Made by a program: the position numbers and the translations under genes. This document shows, one piece after another, positions 8,194-18,866 of a DNA stretch of 64,000 bases. The stretch is from Citromicrobium sp. GTDB taxonomy: Bacteria > Pseudomonadota > Alphaproteobacteria > Sphingomonadales > Sphingomonadaceae. The notes under the pieces were generated by a model. It made no database searches and was not told the origin of the DNA. It was given only the letters and a program-made list of their open reading frames with translations. The stretch lies in NCBI GenBank assembly GCA_002729695.1, contig PBYQ01000002.1, forward strand, positions 41,170 to 105,169, in the 5' to 3' direction. The stretch's first letter is position 1, and the number at the start of each line of letters is the position of its first letter.

Positions 8194-9185
8194 TTATTCG
8201 AGCAATTCGCCGGCCAGTTCCTCGCGCAGCCAGCGGTCGCGGCGTGCGCCGATAAAATCGAAGTCGTCTTCGTTGGTCATGATCGCATAGCCGATATCGG
8301 CGACGGGATCGTAGACGGTGTAGGACTTGAAGGGGCCGTTGCTGCCGCTTTCCCAGTTGATCGTACGAACCTCGCCGTTCACCATCGCCTGGCGAACCCG
8401 GCCGCCCAGCGCGTAGTAATCGGCGGGGCTTGCAACGGTCTCCAGGTCTGCCAGCATTTCAGGCGTGAAGGCGCCCGCGTGATGCGCGAATCGGGCCAGC
8501 CTGATCAGGTCGGCAGGGGTTGCGGCCAGCCCGCCGGCGCACAGCACGAAATCGGGTATCCGGATGACCGGATTTTCGGTGGTGACGGGCGCTGCACCGG
8601 GCAAGCTGCCGTCGGTCATGATGACGGCGGTGGACATGTCGGCGGGATCGAAAATGCGCGCCTGCATCATCTCTGCCAACGGCGCACCCCCGGCGTGCTC
8701 CAGAACGGCCTGCACGACGATCCAGTTGGTGTTGACGTAATCGAACGCGGTGCCCGGCGCGTCGCCGGTCCGGCCGAGTGCGAAGCGGTTCGCAGCTTCC
8801 AGTGGCGAGATGTCGAGCGCGGCAATCGCAGCGGCATCCTTCCGGAAACCGTCCATCAGCCCGTCGGCAATGCCCGAGCGGTTCTGGAGCAGGTTGCGCA
8901 AGGTGATCGTGCCCGCATCGGGCGCGGCGTAACCCGGCAAAAGGTCGGCCAGACTGTCGTCGAGCTTCAGCTTGCCGTCGCGTTCCAGATCGAGCGCGAG
9001 CAGCGAACAGGCGAATTTCGAGGTCGAACCGGCCTGGTATCGCGCGCCCGACCGCCCGCCATTGTCCGCGCTGCTATGAAAGACGCCGTCGCTATCGAGC
9101 CGCGCCTCGACGTACGCCGGTTGGGCCGCGACGGCGACGGGAGCGACGGGAATGTCGCGGCGACGAGCGAGAGCAGGTGCGTCAT
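8194..9185 (-). pseudogene. serine hydrolase (class C beta-lactamase fold) with apparent 5' frameshift
   Basis: The main frame encodes a beta-lactamase/penicillin-binding-like serine hydrolase: STSK (SxxK nucleophile motif, complement of about 9016-9027), YVNTNW as the YxN motif, and a GLLGG-type downstream region replaced by NWESGSNG. The body frame has no ATG, GTG or TTG before the SxxK motif; its only later start, a TTG at 8940, would delete the catalytic serine. An ATG at 9185 opens a second frame reading MTHLLSLVAA, a good signal-peptide start. A one-base shift near 9150 would join it to IPVAPVAVAAQPAYVEARLD in the body frame. So either the gene is broken or one base is missing from the sequence. 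A perfect palindrome sits just upstream. Confidence 0.6.
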
Positions 9186-9190
9186 TCTTG

Positions 9191-9212
9191 GTGTGTTACA
9201 AGAATAACACAC
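9191..9212. promoter_or_regulatory. perfect 8-bp palindrome, operator candidate
   Basis: GTGTGTTA, six bases (CAAGAA), TAACACAC: a perfect inverted repeat of 8-base arms. It ends 6 bases upstream of the ATG at 9185 and covers the place where its ribosome site would be. The size and symmetry fit a dimeric repressor such as a TetR or GntR family protein. No T-run follows, so a terminator is less likely. No regulator gene is adjacent. Confidence 0.5.
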
Positions 9213-9255
9213 GCATCGCAAGGACACTCGTCAGATCGCGTATCCGCTTCGCAGA

Positions 9256-9891
9256 TTAGCGCGGTGCTATGCGCATGGCCGCCGCGCACAGCACCAGCGC
9301 GAAGCCGCCGGCCACCCAGAGCGAGGCGGCGCCGAGGTTCAGCCCGACCAGTGCGCCGCACAGCGCGCCCGCAAGCAGGCTCGCCCATAGCAGCGCGAAA
9401 GGCAAAGGATTGGCGGTGCGATCGCCCGCGATCCGCTCGGCCAGCGATTGCCCGGTGCGGACCAGCGCGCCGGTCATGTAGGTCAGCCCCACCGGATTGG
9501 CGCGGTTCCCGCTCATCACGGTGTTGAGAGCGCCCATCGCCATGACCAGCAGCGCAAGCGAGAATGCCGAAAGGTCGACAGCGCGCATCCCCCCGGCCAC
9601 GATCAGCATCGCTGCGACCAGCGCCGTCACCACCGGCTTGCGCCGCGCAGCCCAGCGATCTCCGGCGAGCGTGCCGATGGACACCCCGATCACGAAGCCG
9701 AGGATCAGCAGCGCGGGCACCGCCGCGCGGCTCACCCCGCCCGCCAGATCGCGCGCCAGCAGCGTGGTATTACCGGTCATGAAGGACACGAAATAGCCGT
9801 TCAGCTGGAGGAAACCGGTAATGTCGACGAAGCCTGCCAGCCCCGCGACGGCGTAGGCGAAGCGGCGCTGGCTGGGTGTAAAACGCTTCAT
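9256..9891 (-). CDS. DUF1275 (YoaK family) membrane protein
   Basis: A 211-residue integral membrane protein with about six hydrophobic segments. The family signature is present near the N terminus: GFVDITGFLQLNGYFVSFMT followed by GNTT. DUF1275 proteins are widespread and presumed to be transporters, but no substrate is established. The ATG at 9891 gives the usual start (MKRFTPSQRRFAYAVAGLAG). It lies between the DNA ligase gene upstream and the serine hydrolase downstream, all on the minus strand, without tight coupling. Confidence 0.85.
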   Translation of the reverse strand: MKRFTPSQRRFAYAVAGLAGFVDITGFLQLNGYFVSFMTGNTTLLARDLAGGVSRAAVPALLILGFVIGVSIGTLAGDRWAARRKPVVTALVAAMLIVAGGMRAVDLSAFSLALLVMAMGALNTVMSGNRANPVGLTYMTGALVRTGQSLAERIAGDRTANPLPFALLWASLLAGALCGALVGLNLGAASLWVAGGFALVLCAAAMRIAPR

Positions 9892-9951
9892 GGCGTCATC
9901 GGGTACACCGCAAGCGTGCCGGGTTGAACCCGGTTTGCGGGCGCTCGGCGG

Positions 9952-11568
9952 TCAGTCGCGCACCAGTGCCCTCAGCGCTTCGATCCGGTCGGCTTCGTGG
10001 GGCGGCTTGTCCCACCGAATGCGGTGGATGCGCGGGAAGCGCATGGCGAGGCCGCTCTTGTGCCGCTTCGAGGAGTGAACGCTGTCGAACGCGACTTCGA
10101 AAACGAGGCTCTTGTCGGTCTCGCGCACCGGGCCAAAGCGGTTGACCGTGTTCTGGCGCACGTGGCGGTCGATCTTCTTGAGTTCTGCGTCGGTGAAGCC
10201 CGAATAGGCTTTGCCCACCGGCAAAAGTTCCGCGCCCGCATCGGGGTCGCCGTCCCAGCAGCCGAAGGTGTAGTCGGAATAGAAGCTGGAGCGTTTGCCC
10301 GATCCGCGCTGCGCGTACATCAGCACACAATCGATCAGCAGCGGATCGCGCTTCCACTTGTACCACAGCCCGGTCTTTCGCCCCGGCACGTAAGGCGAAT
10401 CGCGCCGCTTGAGCATCAGCCCCTCGATCGCGTCGTCGCGCGCGCCTTCGCGGATTTGGGCAAGGTGCTCGAAATCGCGCGCCTCGACGATTGCGCTGAG
10501 ATCGAATCGTTCGGCGGGCAACCGCGCCATCAGCTGTTCGAGTAACGCGCGCCGTTCGCTCCACGGCCTGTCGCGCAGGTTCTCACCATCGAGCGACAGC
10601 ACATCGTAGACGCGTACGAAGGCCGGGCTCTCGGCGAGCATCTTCTTGCTCACCGTCTTGCGGCCCAGCCGTTGCTGGAGCGCGTTGAAGCTGGCCGCGC
10701 CGCCTGCCTTTCCGCCTTGCGTGGTGCCCTGGACCAGCAATTCGCCATCGAGGATTGCGGGAAAGTCGAGCGCGGGCAGCATTTCGGGGAAGGTGTGCGA
10801 AATATCGTCGCCCCCGCGCGAATAGAGCCGGGTCTCGCCGCCACCCTCGGGTCCGGCATGGACCAGTTGCACGCGAATCCCATCCCACTTCCACTCGGCG
10901 ACATAATCGTCGAGGCTGACGACCGTCTCCTCCAGCGGGTGCGCCAGCATGAACGGCTTGAACAGCGGGATGTCGGCCATGTCTGGCGGGTCCGCGCCGT
11001 CCGCCGCCCAGGCGAACAGCTCGGGGTATGGCGGGGCAAGGCCGTGCCAGTACTCCTCCACATCCTCCACCGGCACACCGAACGCATCCGCGAAGGCGAC
11101 CTTGGCCAGCCTCGCCGACACGCCGATCCGCATCGCCCCGGTCGCGAGCTTGAGCAGCGCGTAGCGGCCCGACACATCGAGCCGGTCGAGCAGCGCCGGC
11201 AATTCGGTCAGTGCGGATTTGCGCGTCATCGCCTGTAACAGCGAGACGGTTTCCGAAACGCTCGGCGGCGAGGGAGCATCTTCGGGCGCTGTCGATTCCT
11301 GGGGCCATAGCAGGCTCGCGGTCTCAGCCGTGTCGCCCACGAAATCGCGGCTGAGTGTCCATAGCACCGGGTCGACGCGATCCTTCAGGATCGTACGGAT
11401 GGTCGAGGATTTGACTGCCGGGAAGTCCAGCCCGTCGCTCAACGCCGCGAGCGCCCAGCCGCGGTCCGGATCGGGCGTCGCGCGCAGGTATTCGCCGATC
11501 AGCCGCAGCTTCTCGTTGCGGCTGCGGGTGTAGACCAGCGCGTCGATCAGGGCGGCGAAGTGCTCCAT
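9952..11568 (-). CDS. ATP-dependent DNA ligase, cisplatin-damage-response type
   Basis: A 538-residue ATP-dependent ligase that seals DNA nicks through a lysine-AMP intermediate. The adenylated lysine is Lys227 in EWKWDGIRVQ (motif KxDG). An N-terminal DNA-binding domain (about 1-190) precedes the nucleotidyltransferase core, and an OB-fold region forms the C terminus with GLWYKWKRDPLLIDCVLMYA (motif V). In alphaproteobacteria this ligase belongs to a repair cassette with an MBL exonuclease, a DEXH helicase and the nuclease PdeM. Here only the exonuclease is near (11987-13018), separated by a small gene on the other strand. Confidence 0.92.
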   Translation of the reverse strand: MEHFAALIDALVYTRSRNEKLRLIGEYLRATPDPDRGWALAALSDGLDFPAVKSSTIRTILKDRVDPVLWTLSRDFVGDTAETASLLWPQESTAPEDAPSPPSVSETVSLLQAMTRKSALTELPALLDRLDVSGRYALLKLATGAMRIGVSARLAKVAFADAFGVPVEDVEEYWHGLAPPYPELFAWAADGADPPDMADIPLFKPFMLAHPLEETVVSLDDYVAEWKWDGIRVQLVHAGPEGGGETRLYSRGGDDISHTFPEMLPALDFPAILDGELLVQGTTQGGKAGGAASFNALQQRLGRKTVSKKMLAESPAFVRVYDVLSLDGENLRDRPWSERRALLEQLMARLPAERFDLSAIVEARDFEHLAQIREGARDDAIEGLMLKRRDSPYVPGRKTGLWYKWKRDPLLIDCVLMYAQRGSGKRSSFYSDYTFGCWDGDPDAGAELLPVGKAYSGFTDAELKKIDRHVRQNTVNRFGPVRETDKSLVFEVAFDSVHSSKRHKSGLAMRFPRIHRIRWDKPPHEADRIEALRALVRD

Positions 11569-11658
11569 CGTTCAATCCGCGCTTGCTTCGCGCGCCGGGC
11601 GTGCGACAAGTGCCAACGGGCGCAGCGGAGTCTGCGCCAACCGACGGGAGAAAGTTTC

Positions 11659-11961
11659 ATGAAGTCCGTACTGCTTGCCCTGCCGCTGCTGTTCGCCGCC
11701 GCCATTCCTGCGATCGCGCAGGACGACACCGCGACCGAAGAGCACGCCGCGAAGTTCACCATCGACACGCCGATCCAGACGCTGATGGCCGACGAAGCCG
11801 CGCGCGACGTCGTTCTGGCAGAGCTGCCCGGTCTCGACGAACACCCCGCCTACGGCCAGTTCAAGGCGATGAGCCTGAAGGCCGTGCAGCCCTATTCGCA
11901 GGGCATGGTCACCGACGAGATGCTGGCGAACATCTCCGCCGGTCTCGCCGAAATCCACTGA
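11659..11961 (+). CDS. small secreted protein, unknown function
   Basis: A 100-residue protein with a clear signal peptide (MKSVLLALPLLFAAAIPAIA, cleavage after AQ likely), giving a mature part of about 78 residues. The start at 11659 has a ribosome site GGGAG at 11646-11650. The mature part contains ADEAARDVVLAELPGLDEHP and a helical tail (VTDEMLANISAGLAEI); no catalytic motif is visible. It is the only plus-strand gene between ligase and exonuclease, reading against both, so it has its own promoter or is transcribed from within the ligase 5' region. I do not recognise a function. Confidence 0.75.
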   Translation: MKSVLLALPLLFAAAIPAIAQDDTATEEHAAKFTIDTPIQTLMADEAARDVVLAELPGLDEHPAYGQFKAMSLKAVQPYSQGMVTDEMLANISAGLAEIH

Positions 11962-11986
11962 CCGCATGACGGGCGATGGGGGTGTC

Positions 11987-13018
11987 TCAGTCATCCTCAT
12001 CCTCGTATCCGACCATCGCGAGCGCGCGGGCGGGCCGCTGGTGCAGCTGGCACCAGCGCAGCAGCGCCTCCTCGCGTCCGTGGGTGATCCAGGTTTCCTG
12101 CGGGTTCACCTCGCGGATCGTCTCGGTCAACTCGCCCCAGTCGGCATGGTCGGAAATGACCAGCGGCAGCTCGACGTTGCGCTGCCGCGCACGCTGGCGC
12201 ACCCGCATCCAGCCTGACGCCATGGCGGTGATCGGATCGGGCAGGCGGCGGCTCCACCTGTCGTTGAGCGCCGAGGGCGGACAGACGACCACGCTCCCGC
12301 GCATATCGTCCTTGGAGTGATCCGCGACCAGCCGCAGCTCGCCCAGATCGACGCCGTGCTCTTCATACAGGCGGCACATGCGCTCCATCGCGCCGTGGAG
12401 ATAGATCGGGTCGGAGTGGCCCGCCGCGCGCAGTTCGGCAATCACACGCTGCGCTTTCCCCAACGCATAGGCGCCCACCAGCACGCACGAATCGGGATGC
12501 GCCGCCAGCCGGTCGGTCAGCTTCGCCATTTCGCCCGCGATCGGCGGGTGGGTGAACACGGGCAGGCCGAAGGGCGCCTCTGTGATGAAGATATCGCACG
12601 GCACGACTTCGAACGGCGGGCAGGTCGGGTCGGGTCGGCGCTTGTAATCGCCGGTGACGACGATCCGTTCGCCCGCATGCTCGAGCAGGATCTGCGCGCT
12701 GCCGAGCACGTGGCCTGCGGGAACATAGGTCGCGGTCACATCGCCGGGCAGGCGGATGCTCTCACCATAGCGCACCGGCTCGGCCTTGTGGGAGATGGCA
12801 CCCGCATCGTCTTCGGCCCCCGTCCGATAACGCAGCTCCATGATCGCGAGCGTCTCGGGCGTGGCCACGGTCCGCCCGTGCCCGCCGCGCGCGTGGTCCG
12901 CATGGCCATGCGTAACCAGCGCAAGGTCGACCGGGCGCGATGGGTCGACCCACGCGTCAGCGGGCACCACGTGGATGCCGTGCGGGTAGGGCTGGATCCA
13001 GGAAAACGGGGCGGTCAC
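11987..13018 (-). CDS. ligase-associated DNA damage response exonuclease (MBL/beta-CASP fold)
   Basis: A metallo-beta-lactamase-fold nuclease of 343 residues, the family paired with the cisplatin-type DNA ligase. The metal motif THGHADH is at about 36-42, with further ligands in GHVLGSAQ, VVTGDYK and SDHADWGEL. I chose the GTG at 13018 (TAPFSWIQPYPHGIHV); a longer frame to 13120 has a charged, non-conserved N terminus overlapping the peptidase gene. Processing of damaged 3' or 5' ends before ligation is inferred from the association. The M1 aminopeptidase ends 39 bases upstream on the same strand. Confidence 0.87.
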   Translation of the reverse strand: MTAPFSWIQPYPHGIHVVPADAWVDPSRPVDLALVTHGHADHARGGHGRTVATPETLAIMELRYRTGAEDDAGAISHKAEPVRYGESIRLPGDVTATYVPAGHVLGSAQILLEHAGERIVVTGDYKRRPDPTCPPFEVVPCDIFITEAPFGLPVFTHPPIAGEMAKLTDRLAAHPDSCVLVGAYALGKAQRVIAELRAAGHSDPIYLHGAMERMCRLYEEHGVDLGELRLVADHSKDDMRGSVVVCPPSALNDRWSRRLPDPITAMASGWMRVRQRARQRNVELPLVISDHADWGELTETIREVNPQETWITHGREEALLRWCQLHQRPARALAMVGYEDEDD

Positions 13019-13056
13019 GCAAGGGTGAACCGGCCCGCCATAACGAAGGTTCCTGC

Positions 13057-14808
13057 CTAGTCGGCGGCCTTCGCTTCTTCCTTCGCTTTCTTCGCCTGTT
13101 CCTGCTGTTCGACCATCCACGCCTGCCAGCGCGCGATGGACGGGCTGTACCGCAGAACCTTGGCCATCGGATCGATCACATAATGCGCATCGTCCGACCC
13201 CAGATCGATCACCGTGCTGCCCGAAGACATGTCTGCAAGGATCGTCTTGCCATCCACCTGCACCTCGATCGGCATCGGGAAGGGCGTGCCCTTTTCAGTC
13301 TGCCAGGTCAGCGACAGCTCGTTTCCGTCGCGTTCCTCGATCAGCTTGGGCAGTGCCGCCTGCCGCAGGTAGGCATCGAAGAACCAGCCGAGGTCCTCTC
13401 CGCCCTGCTCGCTGGCGATCCGCTCGAAATCCTCCGTATCGGCGAACTGCGGCACGAAATTGCCCGGTCGCGGATCGATCCGTCCGTAAACGAGGCGGCG
13501 CAGCGAGGAGAAGAACGCTTCGTCGCCGATCAGGCCGCGCAGCGTGTGCGCAATCTGGCTGCCCTTCGAGTAGATATCTCTCCCCCAGCCGGCATCCTCG
13601 TCGAGGTAGAAGCCGGTCGAGATCGGTTCCGCCGGAACAACCGGGCTATTGTTGATCAGCGAAGCGCGCTGGCTGACGATCGCTGCCAGATAGGCCGCTT
13701 CGCCGTCGCGCCATTGCTGGAACAGCGGCTGCATGTAGGTTCCGAGCCCTTCCTGCAGCCACATGTCGTTCGGCTGGGTATTGGTTAGCTGGTTCGCGAA
13801 CCATTCGTGCGAGAATTCATGCTGTGCGAGCCCGTCGTAACCGAGCGGCGAGGGCTTGAACTTCGCACCATAGGCGTTGATCGTCTGGTGCTCCATCCCG
13901 AGGTGCGGCGTCTCGACCAGGCCCACTTTCTCGTCGCCGAACGGATAGGGGCCGATCATGTCCTCGAAGAAATCGAGGTATGTCTTCATCTCCTGCATCA
14001 GCGTCTTGGCCTTTTCGCCATTGCCCGGCAGGTACCAGAAATAGAGCGGGATGCTGTTGCCGAAGCGGCTCTGGTAGGTGTCTTCGTAGACCTCGTACGG
14101 CCCGATATTAAGCGCGACGGCGTAGATGTTCGGGCTGCGCGCCGACCATTTCCAGGTGGTCCAGCCGTCGTTGGTCTCGCTGCCCGCGAACGTCCCGTTA
14201 CCGGCGGCGACCAGCCCTTCGGGTACCGTGATCGCGCTGTCGAGCCGCTCGATTTCCTTGGTCGGATAGTCGATGCAGGGCCAGAACACGTCGCACCCGT
14301 TCATCTGGATCGCGGTGGCGATCCACGGGCTGCCGTCCTCGGTCTTGTCCCACATGAAACCGCCTTCCCACGGGGGGCGCTTGGCGATGTAGGGCGAGCC
14401 GTTCCACTGGATGGAAACCTTGGCGCTGTCCCCGGTCGACAGCGTCTTGCCGAGCGGGATCACCAGCTGTCCGGCATCGGCTTCCCACTGCGCAGGTGCG
14501 CCGTCCACTGTCACCGACGTAATCGTGAAGCGCGGGTCGAGATCGACCTCGAACCGGTCGAGCGGGGCGAGCGCGTCGATCGTGTAGCGCGCGTCGCCCG
14601 AAATCGACTTGGTGTCGGGATCGACCTTCAGGCGAAGGTCGAGATAGGGCAGGCCGGTCGCTTCCTGCGCCGCCGTAAGCGGGAGGCCGCTATCTGCCGT
14701 GCGGGGCGCGAGGGGGGGCGATTGCGTTGCGTCGGCCGCCTCGGTTTGCGCCGCTGCGGGCACGGCGAGGCACGCCGCGAAGGCGAGGGCAAAAATGGAA
14801 ACGCGCAT
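13057..14808 (-). CDS. secreted M1 family metallo-aminopeptidase
   Basis: A 583-residue zinc aminopeptidase with an N-terminal signal peptide (MRVSIFALAFAACLAVPAAA), so it acts in the periplasm or outside. Zinc ligands are His330, His334 (HEFSH) and Glu353 (WLQEGLG), the M1 HExxH-x18-E pattern. The substrate motif GxMEN is changed to GMEHQ. The last 20 residues are a Lys/Glu/Ala-rich helix. Its Shine-Dalgarno AGGGGAG (14822-14816, 7 bases from the ATG) lies inside the stem of the clpA terminator hairpin, so expression needs either a promoter within that hairpin region or opening of it. Confidence 0.9.
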   Translation of the reverse strand: MRVSIFALAFAACLAVPAAAQTEAADATQSPPLAPRTADSGLPLTAAQEATGLPYLDLRLKVDPDTKSISGDARYTIDALAPLDRFEVDLDPRFTITSVTVDGAPAQWEADAGQLVIPLGKTLSTGDSAKVSIQWNGSPYIAKRPPWEGGFMWDKTEDGSPWIATAIQMNGCDVFWPCIDYPTKEIERLDSAITVPEGLVAAGNGTFAGSETNDGWTTWKWSARSPNIYAVALNIGPYEVYEDTYQSRFGNSIPLYFWYLPGNGEKAKTLMQEMKTYLDFFEDMIGPYPFGDEKVGLVETPHLGMEHQTINAYGAKFKPSPLGYDGLAQHEFSHEWFANQLTNTQPNDMWLQEGLGTYMQPLFQQWRDGEAAYLAAIVSQRASLINNSPVVPAEPISTGFYLDEDAGWGRDIYSKGSQIAHTLRGLIGDEAFFSSLRRLVYGRIDPRPGNFVPQFADTEDFERIASEQGGEDLGWFFDAYLRQAALPKLIEERDGNELSLTWQTEKGTPFPMPIEVQVDGKTILADMSSGSTVIDLGSDDAHYVIDPMAKVLRYSPSIARWQAWMVEQQEQAKKAKEEAKAAD

Positions 14809-14809
14809 G

Positions 14810-14841
14810 AAAAAGCTCCCCTGGTCAGACCAGGGGAGCTT
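14810..14841 (-). terminator. rho-independent terminator of clpA, overlapping the next gene's ribosome site
   Basis: A perfect 14-base inverted repeat: AAGCTCCCCTGGTC at 14813-14826 and its complement at 14828-14841. On the minus strand it is followed by five Ts (14814-14810). It lies 38 bases after the clpA stop and one base before the ATG of the M1 peptidase, whose Shine-Dalgarno is in the downstream arm. A strong intrinsic terminator by all visible criteria. Confidence 0.88.
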
Positions 14842-14878
14842 CAACCATATTCCCGGCGGTTGCGCCAGTCGGCGAAGT

Positions 14879-17239
<2,361 letters not shown>

Positions 17240-17357
17240 GGCTTTCCTGCACGGGTTTGCAGCCGGAGTCGGGGCTGCGGGAAGTCACCGAAACATTGCG
17301 CAAAAGGGTTAGCGCGCGGTGAACGGTGGGGAAGAGGTCCTGCCAAGGATATTGGAT

Positions 17358-17385
17358 GCCGCCCGCTTCATGTGAAGGGCGCGGC
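17358..17385 (-). terminator. imperfect hairpin after the DUF1192 gene
   Basis: Arms GCCGCCCGCTTCA (17358-17370) and TGAAGGGCGCGGC (17373-17385) pair at 11 of 13 positions. It lies 5 bases after the DUF1192 stop on the minus strand. No T-run follows, so it may be a weak or rho-assisted terminator, or only mRNA structure. Confidence 0.35.
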
Positions 17386-17390
17386 ACCGT

Positions 17391-17597
17391 TCAATCCTCG
17401 TTTTTCTTGGCAAACAGCGCTTCGGCGGCGCTTCTTTGCGCCGAGTAGTGCGATCTGTGCCGCTCGACCCGGGCGATCTCGAGCTGGAGCAATCGTATCC
17501 GGTCGTCGAGCTCGAACTGCGAGAGGCGCGTCAGATCCTCGGCGGCCAGCTGGTTTGCCGCGTCGCTGCTCGGACGAGGGCCTTCGGGTTCTTCCAT
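17391..17597 (-). CDS. DUF1192 family protein
   Basis: A 68-residue acidic, helical protein. The DUF1192 core is visible as LTRLSQFELDDRIRLLQLEI followed by ARVERH, with a conserved C-terminal AAEALFAKK. The domain probably forms a short coiled coil; no function is known. The ATG at 17597 was chosen; a longer frame reaches into the divergent quinone oxidoreductase gene. DUF1192 genes commonly sit next to a quinone oxidoreductase in alphaproteobacteria, and that pairing is kept here in divergent orientation. Confidence 0.82.
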   Translation of the reverse strand: MEEPEGPRPSSDAANQLAAEDLTRLSQFELDDRIRLLQLEIARVERHRSHYSAQRSAAEALFAKKNED

Positions 17598-17685
17598 CGG
17601 GTCGATACTCTCCTCCCACTCCCGCTTGCTGTCAATCCGCCGCGAAGGTAGGTGGCGGGCGGTAGAAGCGAATGGGGGGAAGTCG

Positions 17686-18699
17686 ATGCCAGCGGTGCCC
17701 GACACGATGAGAGCTATCGGGTTCGACGAGCCGGGCGGCCCGGATGTCCTCATGCTCGAACACGATGTCGCTGTCCCGAAGCCGGGGCCGGGCTATGTGT
17801 TGCTCAAGGTCGCCTATGCCGGGGTCAACCGTCCCGACTGCATCCAGCGAGCGGGGAAATACCCGCCGCCGTCGGGCGCCTCGCCCATCCTCGGGCTGGA
17901 GGTTTCGGGCGAAATCGTCGCGGTGGGCGATGGTGTCGACACCGCGCGGCTGGGCGAACAGGTCTGCGCGCTGACGCCCGGCGGCGGCTATGCCGAATTC
18001 TGCTGCGTCCCCGCCGGACATACGCTGCCCGTGCCCGACGTGCTGACCATGGCGGAGGCCGCAGCGCTGCCCGAAACGCTGTTCACCGTGTGGCACAACG
18101 TCTTCCAGCGCGGGATGGCGCGCGATGGCGAGACGCTGCTGGTCCACGGCGGTACCTCGGGGATCGGGACGATGGCGATCATGCTCGCCAAGGGGTTCGG
18201 GATGACGACCATCGTGACTGCGGGCAGCGAGGAAAAATGCGATGCCGCCCGCCGCGTGGGGGCGGATCACGCGATCGACTACAAGACGACCGACTTCGTC
18301 GAGGCAGTCGGGCTGATCACCGGGGGCGACGGGGTGGACCTGGTGCTAGACATGGTGTCGGGCGATTATGTCGCGCGCAACCTTCAGTGCCTCAAGCCCG
18401 GCGGGCGGCACGTCACCATCGCCGTGCTCGGCGGGATGAAGGCCGAAATCAACATGGCGCTGGTGATGTCGAAGCGGCTGGTGCTGACCGGATCGACGCT
18501 GCGCCCGCGGTCGGACTCGTTCAAGACCGCACTGCGCGAGGAGATAGAGCGCGAGGCCTGGCCGCTGATCGAAGAGGGGGCCCTGCGCCCGGTGATGGAC
18601 GAAATCTTCGCGCTCGAGGACGCCGATAAGGCGCATGCGCGGATGGAGAACGGCGATCACATCGGCAAGATCGTGCTCGCAGTGGATGAATCGCTTTAG
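17686..18699 (+). CDS. NAD(P)H-quinone oxidoreductase, zinc-free MDR family (PIG3-like)
   Basis: A 337-residue medium-chain reductase using NAD(P)H to reduce quinones. The N-terminal GroES-like part contains YAGVNRPDCIQRAGKYPPP. The Rossmann part contains VHGGTSGIGTMAIMLAKGFG, the nucleotide-binding loop. No structural zinc cysteines are seen, as expected for this group. The ATG at 17686 is preceded by a GGGGGGA ribosome site at about 17674-17680; the frame remains open upstream without conserved content. Its 3' end faces the Pho-box region of the next operon. Confidence 0.88.
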   Translation: MPAVPDTMRAIGFDEPGGPDVLMLEHDVAVPKPGPGYVLLKVAYAGVNRPDCIQRAGKYPPPSGASPILGLEVSGEIVAVGDGVDTARLGEQVCALTPGGGYAEFCCVPAGHTLPVPDVLTMAEAAALPETLFTVWHNVFQRGMARDGETLLVHGGTSGIGTMAIMLAKGFGMTTIVTAGSEEKCDAARRVGADHAIDYKTTDFVEAVGLITGGDGVDLVLDMVSGDYVARNLQCLKPGGRHVTIAVLGGMKAEINMALVMSKRLVLTGSTLRPRSDSFKTALREEIEREAWPLIEEGALRPVMDEIFALEDADKAHARMENGDHIGKIVLAVDESL

Positions 18700-18746
18700 C
18701 GAACAGATCCGCGCCGTAATGCGAGAGGCTGTGGAAAGACGCAGAT

Positions 18747-18775
18747 TTGTAACGGGATTGTGAGTCCCCTGTAAC
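18747..18775 (+). promoter_or_regulatory. Pho box: three 7-base half-sites at 11-base spacing
   Basis: TTGTAAC (18747-18753), TTGTGAG (18758-18764) and CTGTAAC (18769-18775) lie in the same orientation, each starting exactly 11 bases after the last. PhoB binds such direct repeats (CTGTNAN with four-base gaps). TATAT at 18800-18804 or TATACT at 18833-18838 could be the minus-10 element. The next gene starts at 18867. The site predicts induction of the plcP-agt operon under phosphate starvation. Confidence 0.7.
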
Positions 18776-18866
18776 ATTCGGCCCCTACGGCTCTTCCAAT
18801 ATATCCCGGCCATAGTGCGATCGCGCCGGAGATATACTGGACGAACAACCGGGACCCCGCCGCCTC

